In this document: positions 18,326-27,237 of the stretch, in pieces
Numbering within the stretch: position 1 is the first letter of the stretch
How the letters are laid out: every line of letters starts with the position of its first letter
From: Bacteroides sp. OF04-15BH
Lineage (GTDB): Bacteria; Bacteroidota; Bacteroidia; Bacteroidales; Bacteroidaceae
Assembly (NCBI RefSeq): GCF_003477995.1
Contig: NZ_QUEM01000027.1
Coordinates: 1 to 53,397, forward strand
Direction of reading: 5' to 3'
Length of the DNA stretch: 53,397 nucleotides
Notes under the pieces: model-generated
Seen by the model: the letters and a program-made list of their open reading frames with translations, nothing else
What the model was told of the DNA's origin: nothing
The model's database searches: none
Position numbers and translations under genes: made by a program

Positions 18326-20707
18326 ATGGAACAGCAGAATAAACAAAACGTATCAGGTTCTGGATTGGAGCTTAATCCAATGGATCTGTTGCATGTGGCG
18401 CTGAAAAAATGGTATTATTATGTAGGAGCTGTAGTTTGCTGCCTATTATTTGCTTATATTTATCTGCATCGCACGGCACCCATGTATCAACGGATGGCTA
18501 CAGTGTTGATTAAGGATAAGGAAAGTGGAACCCGTACCCCTTCGGAAGCCGAAATCTTTAAGGAAGTCGGTTTTATGAATCTCAGCGGAAATGTAGAGAA
18601 TGAAATCCTGATTTTCAAATCGCTGCATCTGGCCGAACAGGTGGTGCGTCGTCTGGATCTGGATGTATGCTATCAGGTTAAAGGTTTCTGGCGGCCCACC
18701 GATCTTTATGGTGTCAGTCCGGTGACCGTACATTTTGTACAGGGAGATGATCTGGCTTGCAGTTTCCGCTTGCGGTTATTGCCCGGAAGAAAAGTCGAAC
18801 TGTCTCAGTTGAAATATCAGGCCCAGGAATTGACCGAAACAAAGACTTTTGTCCTGAATGATACGGTACAGACGGCAGTCGGTCAGTTGGTAGTGGTGCC
18901 TACCGGTTTTTATCAGAAGTTCGATCGGGAGTTGGAGATTGAAGTCCTGAAATCCACCGTGCGCAATACCGGTAATGCTTTGGTGGCCCGTTTGGGCGTG
19001 GCTAAGGCTTCCAAGGAGTCCAGCATGATTCAGTTGAATATTACCGATCCGGTACCTCAGCGTGCCGAGGATATTCTGAATACTTTGGTGGATGCCTATA
19101 AGGAGGATATTGTCAATGACAAGAATACGGTAGCGCGCAATACAGAGCGCTTTGTGGTGGATCGTCTCGCCATTCTGGAAAAGGAATTGGGTAATGTGGA
19201 TAATCAGATAGCTTCTTATCGCAGTGCCAATCAGTTGATAGATGGTACACAGAGCGGGCTGTATCTGCAGCGGGCGGACCAGTTTCAGAATGAAGCTGTA
19301 CAGCTGCAGACAGAACTGGAACTGACCCGTTATCTGAAAGAGTTTTTGTTGCAACCGAAGAATGACAAGTCTCTGATTCCGGTAAATATCGGAGTTTCGG
19401 AAACCAATCTGGTGAATCAGATAGCGGAATACAACAAAATGCGTCTGCAATGTGACAAGATGGAGAGCACTACAGCCGTGGAGAACCCGGTAGTACAGGA
19501 TCTGCAGCAAGCAATGCTTTCTTTGCGGGAAAGCATTCTGCGCACGATGGACAATCATATTGAGGCTCTGCAGTTGCGTTTGCGCAGCACCGTGCAGCAG
19601 GAAGTCCGGAGCAGCGGAAAGGCGGCCAATATTCCGAACCATCAGAAAGTGGTGCTGAGTGCCGAGCGGCAACAGAAGGTAAAGGAGCAGCTCTATGTGT
19701 ACCTTTTGCAGAAGCGTGAGGAAAATGCCTTGGCAGAATATATTGCGGAAAGCAATGCGCGGGTAGTTGATCGGGCAAAGGGATCGAATCTGCCGGTGTC
19801 TCCCAAAACGCAGATGGTTTATCTATCAGCATTGATTTTGGGCTTGGCATTACCTACAGCTGTAATCTTCTTAATGTTGATTATGGATACCAAGGTGCGA
19901 AACCGGAAGGATGTGGAAAACAAGTTGACTATGCCCTTCCTGGGGGATATTCCTTATCACAGCTGGGAAAAAGGCAAGGCACACGACACGGTAGTGCGTG
20001 CCGACGGACTGGATGCCGTGACGGAAGCATTCCGCATTTTGCGTACAAACTTGGACTTTATGAAAGGGGAGCAGCAGGGTCCCCTGAAGATTATGTTTAC
20101 CTCCATGAATCCGGATGCGGGAAAAACCTTTGTCATTTCCAATCTGGCCAAGATGTTTGCCTTTGCCGGAAAGCGGGTCTTGCTGGTCGATCTGGATATC
20201 CGTAAAGGTTCGTTGAGCCGGATTTTCGGAGGCCGGAAGGCTACGGGAATCACCCAGTATCTGATAGACCGTCAGATGACGGCAAAGGAACTGATTTGTC
20301 CGGTGAAGGACTGTCCGGGGCTCGATGTGATTTACAGCGGAGTGGTGCCTCCGAATCCGGCCGAACTGCTGATGAGTGCCCGTTTGGATCAGTTATTGGA
20401 AGAACTTGTTGCCAGTTATGATTATATTCTGATAGACAGTGTGCCTTCGGCAGTAGTGGCTGATGCTAGCATTGTGAATCGTCTGGCCGATCTGACGGTG
20501 TTTGTCATCCGCGCCGGGCTGATGGATCGCAGACAGTTACCGGATGTGGAGCGCATCTACCAGGAGAAGAAACTGAAGCGGATGGTCACTCTGCTGAATG
20601 GCGTGAAGAAAGAGCATGCCGGCTATGGCTATTACGGTTATTATGGTGGTTATGGCTATGGTTATGGTGACCAGAAAAAGAAGAAAAAGAACTTTGGTTT
20701 ATTTTGA
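18326..20707 (+). CDS. wzc: Wzc-like chain-length regulator and tyrosine autokinase
   Basis: A 793-residue inner-membrane protein combining a Wzz-type co-polymerase and a BY-kinase. Membrane segments lie near 29-47 and 495-520, enclosing a periplasmic region with coiled-coil-like stretches. The cytoplasmic kinase has Walker A (NPDAGKT, near 595), Walker A' (VLLVDLDIRKGS, near 618) and Walker B (YILIDSVP, near 701). The tail near 766-783 has eight tyrosines in Gly-Tyr repeats, the autophosphorylation cluster, followed by a Lys run. It would control chain length and export with Wza and Wzy. An OmpA-type gene follows 19 bp later, in the same unit. Confidence 0.92.
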   Translation: MEQQNKQNVSGSGLELNPMDLLHVALKKWYYYVGAVVCCLLFAYIYLHRTAPMYQRMATVLIKDKESGTRTPSEAEIFKEVGFMNLSGNVENEILIFKSLHLAEQVVRRLDLDVCYQVKGFWRPTDLYGVSPVTVHFVQGDDLACSFRLRLLPGRKVELSQLKYQAQELTETKTFVLNDTVQTAVGQLVVVPTGFYQKFDRELEIEVLKSTVRNTGNALVARLGVAKASKESSMIQLNITDPVPQRAEDILNTLVDAYKEDIVNDKNTVARNTERFVVDRLAILEKELGNVDNQIASYRSANQLIDGTQSGLYLQRADQFQNEAVQLQTELELTRYLKEFLLQPKNDKSLIPVNIGVSETNLVNQIAEYNKMRLQCDKMESTTAVENPVVQDLQQAMLSLRESILRTMDNHIEALQLRLRSTVQQEVRSSGKAANIPNHQKVVLSAERQQKVKEQLYVYLLQKREENALAEYIAESNARVVDRAKGSNLPVSPKTQMVYLSALILGLALPTAVIFLMLIMDTKVRNRKDVENKLTMPFLGDIPYHSWEKGKAHDTVVRADGLDAVTEAFRILRTNLDFMKGEQQGPLKIMFTSMNPDAGKTFVISNLAKMFAFAGKRVLLVDLDIRKGSLSRIFGGRKATGITQYLIDRQMTAKELICPVKDCPGLDVIYSGVVPPNPAELLMSARLDQLLEELVASYDYILIDSVPSAVVADASIVNRLADLTVFVIRAGLMDRRQLPDVERIYQEKKLKRMVTLLNGVKKEHAGYGYYGYYGGYGYGYGDQKKKKKNFGLF

Positions 20708-20726
20708 ATTAGTTAAGAGCTAGATT

Positions 20727-21887
20727 ATGAAAAAGATTTTAATGGGGTTGATGTTGCTGGGGGCAACCTCAGCCATGGCGCAGGAAACAACCAGTGAAAT
20801 TGCCCCGATGGATAAGTATAGCGTAGCGACCAATAACTTCTGGAGCAATTGGTTCGTGACCGTAGGCGGGGATTATGTGGCCAGTTATTCCAATCAGGAG
20901 CGGGGATTAGGTCTCTCCCGCAATCCTTTAAAGAGCTTCCGCCGTTCGTGGAACGGAGATGTAACTTTGGGTAAATGGTTTACTCCGGTGATTGGAGTGC
21001 GTGCAAAGACCCAGTTTATGAGCCTGAAGAATGTGGACGGACGGACCAATCCGAGCTACGACATGGTGAACTTCAATGTGCAGGGAGTATTCAACCTGAG
21101 AAACCTGTTCTGCGGCTATCAGCCGGGACGCGTGTGGAACATCTCGGTCTATGCCGGTACGGGATTCTACCGTAATCTGGACGCAAAGCATTATGCCTTT
21201 ATGTACACCGGCGGTATTCTGAACACCTTTAATGTAACCAAGAGACTGTATATCAATCTGGATATTTACGGCAATATGGCCTTGACAGAACTGGATGACG
21301 GGATCAGAACTACCAATACGGGAAAGAGTAATTTCATGACCACCAAGGACCGGCAGGCCGGTGTTTCTCTGGGTCTGGGTGTAAACCTGGGTAAAGTGGG
21401 ATGGAGCAAGACTCCGGACCTGCAGGCCATCAATGCCATGCATAAGGCTCAGGTTGAGGCCTTGAATGCTTCGCTGGCAGAACAGCAGCGCGAGAATGAC
21501 AAGCTGAAGGAGCTGATGGCAAAGCGTCAGGAAACCACCACTACTACCGTAACCGAGAAGAAGACCGTGGTCAGCACTCCGGTATCTGTGTTCTTCAATT
21601 TGAACTCTTCACGCATTGCTTCAAAGAAAGACCTGGTAAATGTACAGGCTTTGGTGGAACAGGTGAAGGCCAACAACGGAAAGGTGGAAGTTTGCGGTTA
21701 TGCCGACAGCAAGACCGGTTCGGCGGATTACAACCAGAAGCTGAGCGAGCGTCGCGCCAATACCGTTGCCAAGGAACTGAAGAAGATGGGATTGAACGAC
21801 GATCAGATTGTCATCAAACCTATGGGAGGTGTGGCTGATCTGAATCCGGCTTCATACAACCGTCGCGTTATTGTAAAAGCGCTGTAA
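20727..21887 (+). CDS. OmpA-type outer-membrane protein with peptidoglycan-binding domain
   Basis: A 386-residue protein. A signal peptide ends at AMAQ (about residue 19). Residues 20-230 alternate in a beta-barrel pattern. A short coiled-coil-like linker near 235-270 contains LNASLAEQQRENDKLKEL. The C-terminal OmpA domain (about 285-386) includes VFFNLNSSRI, VCGYADSKTGSADYNQKLSERRA and a final YNRRVIVKAL. The Asp and Arg in that block are the usual diaminopimelate contacts. It would tie the outer membrane to peptidoglycan near the capsule export machinery. Last gene before a strong terminator. Confidence 0.88.
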   Translation: MKKILMGLMLLGATSAMAQETTSEIAPMDKYSVATNNFWSNWFVTVGGDYVASYSNQERGLGLSRNPLKSFRRSWNGDVTLGKWFTPVIGVRAKTQFMSLKNVDGRTNPSYDMVNFNVQGVFNLRNLFCGYQPGRVWNISVYAGTGFYRNLDAKHYAFMYTGGILNTFNVTKRLYINLDIYGNMALTELDDGIRTTNTGKSNFMTTKDRQAGVSLGLGVNLGKVGWSKTPDLQAINAMHKAQVEALNASLAEQQRENDKLKELMAKRQETTTTTVTEKKTVVSTPVSVFFNLNSSRIASKKDLVNVQALVEQVKANNGKVEVCGYADSKTGSADYNQKLSERRANTVAKELKKMGLNDDQIVIKPMGGVADLNPASYNRRVIVKAL

Positions 21888-21912
21888 GTAGTTTCTAACG
21901 ATAAGAGTCATG

Positions 21913-21947
21913 AAAAAGCCGGCTGCCGGGAGGCAGCCGGCTTTTTT
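21913..21947 (+). terminator. Rho-independent terminator after the capsule export genes
   Basis: A perfect 15-bp stem (21913-21927 with 21932-21946) with a GGGA loop and six T residues after the GC-rich core. It lies 25 bp after the OmpA-type stop codon and separates the capsule unit from the coiled-coil lipoprotein. Confidence 0.93.
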
Positions 21948-21970
21948 CTTTTAAGATATATTAGACAAAG

Positions 21971-21978
21971 AATATTTG
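21971..21978 (+). promoter_or_regulatory. Candidate -7 element for the coiled-coil lipoprotein
   Basis: AATATTTG followed by C matches seven of eight positions of TAnnTTTG. It sits between the strong terminator and the next gene, where a new promoter is expected. The leader would be about 95 nt. No clear -33 element was seen. Confidence 0.35.
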
Positions 21979-22081
21979 CATCGTCGATTAATAAGATTTT
22001 TTTTGTAAAAAGGTTAGAACATTATTGAAGAAGAGATAATGTTATAAAGGGGTATTTTGCTTTTGTTAATTTAAAAAATTG

Positions 22082-24787
22082 ATGATTATGGACGGTAGAA
22101 AATTTTTATGGCTTGCTGTGGCTGTATTCAGCCTCGGCAGCACTCCTTTCTTAACCGGTTGTCAGAAAGACTATGACGGACAGCTGGAGATTCTTCGCAA
22201 TCAGATCAATAACGGAATGATTAATTTGGACGGTCTCAAGGAGAAAGTGACTTTGATAGAACAGCAGCTGACCGTTCTGGAACAGGCTATTGCTGATGGA
22301 GACACTGCAAACAAGGAAGAAATAGAGCAGTTGAAAACCGAACTGGAACAGCTGAAGTCGGATTTGAATGCCCGCATCACGGAACTGCAAGGGAAGATTG
22401 ATGCCAACAGTGATGATATCCGGGATATCCAGACCCAGATTGAAGAGACCAACAAGCAGTTTGATGCCAAGCTGTTGGAAATGTCCGAAAAAATTAACCA
22501 GTTGGATGCTGCGCTCAATGTGCTGGACGGAAGAGTGACCAAGCTGGAAGAGCAGGTGGCTTCCTTACAGGAAAAGCAGCAGGCTGTGGAACAGACCATT
22601 GAAGGCCTGAAACAGGAGATTGCAACTCTGGGTGAAGATATGGAAGGACAGAAAACCAAGCTGGAGCAGGCTCTGACCCAGCTGGAAGCACTGGATGAAA
22701 AGCTGACAACAGAGATTACGCGCGTAGAATCTCTGGTGAATGAAGTGAAAACTGCCACCGAAGAGAACGCAGCCAATCTGGAGGAACTGAGAAGCTCAAC
22801 CATTGAGAGCATCACCTCGCTGAAAAAGGATGTGGATGCCCGCTTGCAGGATCTGACCAACCAGATGGCCGGACTGTCGGAATCGGTGGCTGCACTGGGA
22901 GACAAAGTGAGCGAACTGAACCAGAAATACGACAATCTGAGTGAGGACCTCAACAAACTGGAAGATAAGTATAACCTGCAGATCCAGAAAATATGGGAGG
23001 CCATCAACGGAATGACTCCGGGAGACGATGAGGCTCTGGAAGAACTGAAGAAACTGGTGAACGAGCTGCAGACAAATCTGAATGAACTGCGTGACTCCAT
23101 GAACGAGGAACTGAAGAAGATGCTCGACACTCAGGAACTCTTCGGAAAAGACTTGCAGGATGTGAAGGCCACCGTGGAGGACCACAACCGCAGAATTTCT
23201 GATCTGGCACAAAAGATGGATGCTCTGGGAATCAGAGTGACCAAGCTGGAGGAGACGGTAAAGAATATGCAGAACGCCTATCAGCTGACCATCAGTGAAA
23301 TCGAAGACAGACTGAAGGCTCTGGAAGAACAGGCCGGAGATTTTGATCCGGAAACTCTGGAATTGATGAAGAAAGACCTGCAGGCTCTGAAAGAGGAAGT
23401 GAACAAACAGGCACAGAGCATTCTTGCCCTGCAAAACCAGCAGGAAGTGCAGGCCAGAAAACTGGTAGAACTGTCGGACTATGTGCAGGAATCTGTACTG
23501 GCCCTGCAGACCAATTATAACAACCTGAACCGGAAAGTCACCGAAATGGATGCGTTCATTTCACTGCTGGACAAGAACCTGAAAGACACTCAGGGAGCGG
23601 TGGCCGGACTGACAGAGACCGTGAACCAGCATGCCAGCCAGATAAACGACCTGTATCGGAAAATTGAGAATCTGCAGCAGGAACAGGATAAATATGTTAC
23701 CCGCGAAGAGGTGGAGAAGATTCTGGACAACTATTATGACAAGAGCGAGATGGATAGTGTCCTGACTGAAGTCTACCGGAAAATCAATGCATGCCCGACT
23801 CTGGATGATGTGAACCGGGTAGTGGAAGAAGCTGCCGAAAAAATGCAGACACAGCTGGATCAGATGCAGCAGAGCATTGATCAGCTGAATATGCAGCTGG
23901 CCGACCTGAACAAACAGGTGGAAATGCTGATGAACCGGATTCAGAGCTTTGAGCTGCTGGCCGACTACAGTGACGGTTCGGTGATGGTTACCGACGAAAG
24001 TGCCGGAAAATATGTGATGACACTCAAAGTGGAAATTACTCCGGAAGAGGCTCTGAACGAACTGAAAGACCTGAAGGGTATTGTCGGAGTAAGATGCAAG
24101 AGCGTGATTCCGGTAAGAGGAGCATCTGAACTGCCCGCCATGCAGGTGGAGAACGTGACCGCTGCCAACGGAGTGCTGGAAGTTAAGGTAAGCTTTGCAC
24201 TGCAACAGATGCCGGCAGAAGGTAACCTGATGCCGTATCAGGTGGCTGTGGTGCTGGATGACAACAACAACCATAAGCTCAGTGAATACAGAACACTGAG
24301 AATGAAAACGGCAGATGTCGTAGACGACGGGGTGACTTATACCTTTATGAAAGGACAGGAAACCCTGTTTGCCAAAGAGGATATTGCAATCAGTCTGTTT
24401 CAGCCCGCTGAGATTTATCAGTTGCCGGTGCTGAAAACCATGGATAACCAGCATGGAAGTGAATTGTGTCAGATCGACGGACAACCGGCGCTCTTTGATG
24501 CTTCCGTTACCGCTTCGTCCACTCTCGCAGGAAGTGCGAATGTCAATCTGCCGGTAGTTTATTCACTTGCGGCTATTTATGACCCGCAAAACAATACACG
24601 CGGTGACCTGTGGAACTATATCGAGGTTTCTACTGCCGGACAGATTTCCATGAAGAATAATCTGACTCCGGGAGTGACACCCGTTTCTCTGGAGGGATAT
24701 AAAGTCGTTGTCGGACTGCAGGCCAGAAAGAATGGTCAGGACTTCGGTAAAAGAGGATATGTGTGCTTTTATCTGCAGAAAAAGTAA
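22082..24787 (+). CDS. Large coiled-coil lipoprotein, probably surface exposed (PL29 N-terminal/DUF4988-like)
   Basis: About 901 residues. The frame is open from a TTG at 22079, but the ATG at 22082 (or 22088) is the likely start. A hydrophobic leader ends in FLTGC at residue 27. The lipidated Cys is followed by QKDYD, resembling the acidic lipoprotein export signal that sends Bacteroidetes lipoproteins to the cell surface. Residues 30-640 are almost continuous heptads rich in Leu, Gln, Glu and Lys. VTKLEE recurs near 154 and 390, suggesting internal duplication. The last 260 residues are beta-rich. The N-terminus resembles the PL29-N/DUF4988 group; no lyase domain is seen. Function unknown; a filamentous spacer or adhesin is plausible. 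Confidence 0.8.
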   Translation: MIMDGRKFLWLAVAVFSLGSTPFLTGCQKDYDGQLEILRNQINNGMINLDGLKEKVTLIEQQLTVLEQAIADGDTANKEEIEQLKTELEQLKSDLNARITELQGKIDANSDDIRDIQTQIEETNKQFDAKLLEMSEKINQLDAALNVLDGRVTKLEEQVASLQEKQQAVEQTIEGLKQEIATLGEDMEGQKTKLEQALTQLEALDEKLTTEITRVESLVNEVKTATEENAANLEELRSSTIESITSLKKDVDARLQDLTNQMAGLSESVAALGDKVSELNQKYDNLSEDLNKLEDKYNLQIQKIWEAINGMTPGDDEALEELKKLVNELQTNLNELRDSMNEELKKMLDTQELFGKDLQDVKATVEDHNRRISDLAQKMDALGIRVTKLEETVKNMQNAYQLTISEIEDRLKALEEQAGDFDPETLELMKKDLQALKEEVNKQAQSILALQNQQEVQARKLVELSDYVQESVLALQTNYNNLNRKVTEMDAFISLLDKNLKDTQGAVAGLTETVNQHASQINDLYRKIENLQQEQDKYVTREEVEKILDNYYDKSEMDSVLTEVYRKINACPTLDDVNRVVEEAAEKMQTQLDQMQQSIDQLNMQLADLNKQVEMLMNRIQSFELLADYSDGSVMVTDESAGKYVMTLKVEITPEEALNELKDLKGIVGVRCKSVIPVRGASELPAMQVENVTAANGVLEVKVSFALQQMPAEGNLMPYQVAVVLDDNNNHKLSEYRTLRMKTADVVDDGVTYTFMKGQETLFAKEDIAISLFQPAEIYQLPVLKTMDNQHGSELCQIDGQPALFDASVTASSTLAGSANVNLPVVYSLAAIYDPQNNTRGDLWNYIEVSTAGQISMKNNLTPGVTPVSLEGYKVVVGLQARKNGQDFGKRGYVCFYLQKK

Positions 24788-24809
24788 TAACGAATAAAAT
24801 CAGACTGAT

Positions 24810-26078
24810 ATGAAATGGTTTAAATATATTCTGTTCTCAATGGCTCTGTTGGGAGGAGATATTGCGGCTAATGCGCAAGATATTACCGTGGATGATCCGT
24901 GGAAGGATTATCCGACAAAAAAGGATCTGTATGCCGACTATTCACACTTTACCCTGGGAGTGAATATCGGAACCCCTTACTTTGCCGGTGACTTTAGATC
25001 GGTGAGCCGGGGAAATCATTACCGGATCGGAGGACTGTTTGGAATACAGGCCGGATATCAGTTTAATCCGATATTCGGAATGCGACTCAGTGCGGATTAT
25101 GGATTCAACTCGGCCGGTCCGCAATATTATGAGAAGGACTTTCTGCTCTTGCCGAACGGAAATACCTATTATAATGTGGATGTCCCCGAAGGGGCTATGC
25201 GCTATAAGGATCTTTACAGCAAGGTACAGATGTATCAGCTGGGACTGAACTGGGAAGTGGACCTGTTGAACCTTTTTGCACGCAGTGACGGAAACAGAAG
25301 ATGGGCTGTCATCGCTTCACCGGGCATCTATATGCAGTATTTCTCTTCTACCGTCAAAAGAAAAAGCGACGACAGCAAATTCTCTGACGGAGTGGGCGAC
25401 CGGCTGGATCTGGGACTGGGAGGTGACCTGGCAGTGAGATACAGACTGAACCGCCATCTGGACCTCCAGGCAAAGGGAGGAATGATCTGGATCAGAAACG
25501 GGGAATTTGACGGAATCAATTCCATCAACACCACCAAACACAACAGTGTGATTACGGCACAGGTGGGTGTGGTCTGGAAAATCGGCAACGGAAACGGAAA
25601 GAAGAAGGATAATATTCTTTATGCACCGGGATATCTGCCGATGTGGAAACGTGCTACCAAGACCGTGACCCGCGTGGTTCGTGACACCGTGTACATTGAA
25701 AAGGCGATTACGGACAAATCACCGGAAGTAGTGGTTTGCGAGGGATTCCCGAAACTGCCTGCCGTTTATTTCGAAAGAGGCAAATGGAAACTCGATACCG
25801 ACAAGTATGCCTGCGAGCTGTTTGAAATTGCCAAGACGCTGAAGGAAAATCCGCAGGTGGAGATCAACATCTACGGTTATGCGGACTTTACTGGCGGTGA
25901 AGCCATTAACAAGAAGATTACGGAGAAACGTGCAATGGCTCTGAAGAAATGGCTTATGAAGGTGGGTATTGAAGAGCACAGACTGCATACATTTGGCTTA
26001 GGAAAGGATATGACGATTGAAAAAGAACTGAGATATTCTGAAAAAGCCAGAAGAAGCGAAGTCAAGCCTAAAGAATAA
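24810..26078 (+). CDS. Second OmpA-type outer-membrane protein
   Basis: A 422-residue protein with a signal peptide ending near ANAQ (residue 23). A beta-barrel-like region (about 45-260) has repeated aromatic beta strands, such as FTLGVNIGTPYFAGDF. The C-terminal OmpA domain (about 310-422) shows AVYFERGKWKLD, INIYGYADFTGGEAINKKI and a final SEKARRSEV. The barrel differs in sequence from the OmpA-type protein at 20727-21887. It starts 22 bp after the coiled-coil lipoprotein stop, so the two are almost certainly co-transcribed and may form an outer-membrane assembly. Confidence 0.85.
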   Translation: MKWFKYILFSMALLGGDIAANAQDITVDDPWKDYPTKKDLYADYSHFTLGVNIGTPYFAGDFRSVSRGNHYRIGGLFGIQAGYQFNPIFGMRLSADYGFNSAGPQYYEKDFLLLPNGNTYYNVDVPEGAMRYKDLYSKVQMYQLGLNWEVDLLNLFARSDGNRRWAVIASPGIYMQYFSSTVKRKSDDSKFSDGVGDRLDLGLGGDLAVRYRLNRHLDLQAKGGMIWIRNGEFDGINSINTTKHNSVITAQVGVVWKIGNGNGKKKDNILYAPGYLPMWKRATKTVTRVVRDTVYIEKAITDKSPEVVVCEGFPKLPAVYFERGKWKLDTDKYACELFEIAKTLKENPQVEINIYGYADFTGGEAINKKITEKRAMALKKWLMKVGIEEHRLHTFGLGKDMTIEKELRYSEKARRSEVKPKE

Positions 26079-26097
26079 AAAAGGGTATGAAAATAAT

Positions 26098-26144
26098 AAT
26101 GTCCCAGTCCGGTTTGAATGATTCCGGATTGGGACATTTTTTTG
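26098..26144. terminator. Bidirectional terminator between convergent genes
   Basis: A 15-bp stem with one G-T wobble (26098-26112 with 26124-26138), an 11-nt loop and a run of T residues on the + side. It serves the OmpA-type gene and may also act for the - strand gene whose stop codon is at 26146. Confidence 0.85.
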
Positions 26145-26145
26145 T

Positions 26146-27210
26146 TTACAGACGCCGTAAAGTGCGCCGGATCTGATGCGGAATACCGGCCCACACAAAA
26201 CGTGGCCAGAAGGAAGCCAGAGACAGCTCGCGGAGGGTGGCCTTGCAATAGTAGCGGAGCCGGGATTCGGAGTTTTTCTGTGAAGAATGATCCTTGCCCA
26301 GATTGCCCTGAAGAAGCAGTTCGCGGAGCAGACGCTCGCGGCGCTCCGGACGGCTGCGGCGGATGAGGCTTTCGCTTTCGGGAAAGTCCAGACCGAGCAG
26401 GAAAACGGCCAAAGCGGTGAATTCGGTGAGAAAGACACCGGCACCCAGACGGCGGATTTCGGTCAGACCGCGCTGCACCTCGGGTGTGGAACCGTTGCGA
26501 TGGAGCCACACGGCCCAGTCGCACAGATGACGCAGCCCCAGACCTATTTCAATGAAATGGCGGGCGGCATGAGTCAGAATCATCACGGTGTCGGCTTCGG
26601 GATGGAGACGATAGCCGCTGAAAACAGGGCTTTCGCTCTGGATGAGGTTGTGCGGAACACGGGATGAAAACGGAAGATTCATAAAATCGTGATGGATTTC
26701 AAAAGTGACTTCCTGATAGGAAAACGCTACCTCGTGTTCTTTCGGATTCTGTAACGTAACCCCCCGTTCGCGCAGCAGGGCCATGGCGCGCTCCACTCCG
26801 TCGGCATTGGGAAACCACAGGTCTACATCGCCGTTCATGCGCAGTCCCGGAACGGGATAGAGGGCATTCAGCGTGTCGCCCTTGAACACGGCACAGCGGA
26901 TGCCGGCCTCGGCAAACCAGCCCAGCACCTCGTTGCGGGCGGCACTGAAGAGCTTCTGCTGATGGCGCACGGCATGGTTATAGCCGAACCACTGCATGCG
27001 TAGCTGTCCCGGAGGCTGGCAGGCCTCGGGCAGGCGCAGCACGCTGTCGGACATAAGACCTGTGACGCCCTGCTGCTGCGACATGAGCAGCAGCGACAGC
27101 CATTGCTCGGAGGTGAGGGAACGGAAGAGTGCGGAGTCGGGGGTGGTGCCCCAGAGGCCGCAGCGCAACAGTTCCAGAAACTGGGGCGGAATGGTGAGTT
27201 TTTGTTTCAT
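26146..27210 (-). CDS. Nucleotidyltransferase-fold protein (NTP_transf_5-like)
   Basis: A 354-residue protein. The segment GIRCAVFKGDTLNALYP near 107, followed by RMNGDVDLWF near 126, is the pattern of the uncharacterised nucleotidyltransferase family PF14907. Gly-Asp-Val-Asp carries the two metal-binding Asp residues, and a third acidic position probably lies in FEIHHDF near 169. The family often sits in polysaccharide or peptide-modification clusters, but its substrate is not established. It follows the CoA-transferase gene by 27 bp on the same strand, so the two may share a transcript. No signal peptide; cytoplasmic. Confidence 0.75.
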   Translation of the reverse strand: MKQKLTIPPQFLELLRCGLWGTTPDSALFRSLTSEQWLSLLLMSQQQGVTGLMSDSVLRLPEACQPPGQLRMQWFGYNHAVRHQQKLFSAARNEVLGWFAEAGIRCAVFKGDTLNALYPVPGLRMNGDVDLWFPNADGVERAMALLRERGVTLQNPKEHEVAFSYQEVTFEIHHDFMNLPFSSRVPHNLIQSESPVFSGYRLHPEADTVMILTHAARHFIEIGLGLRHLCDWAVWLHRNGSTPEVQRGLTEIRRLGAGVFLTEFTALAVFLLGLDFPESESLIRRSRPERRERLLRELLLQGNLGKDHSSQKNSESRLRYYCKATLRELSLASFWPRFVWAGIPHQIRRTLRRL

Positions 27211-27237
27211 GTAGGGCGTCTGGCTTTTGGTTTCTGA

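Noticed and set aside
22201..24484. Long - strand frames opposite the coiled-coil lipoprotein
   Set aside because: Ser-, Gln- and His-rich shadows caused by the skewed codon use of heptad repeats.
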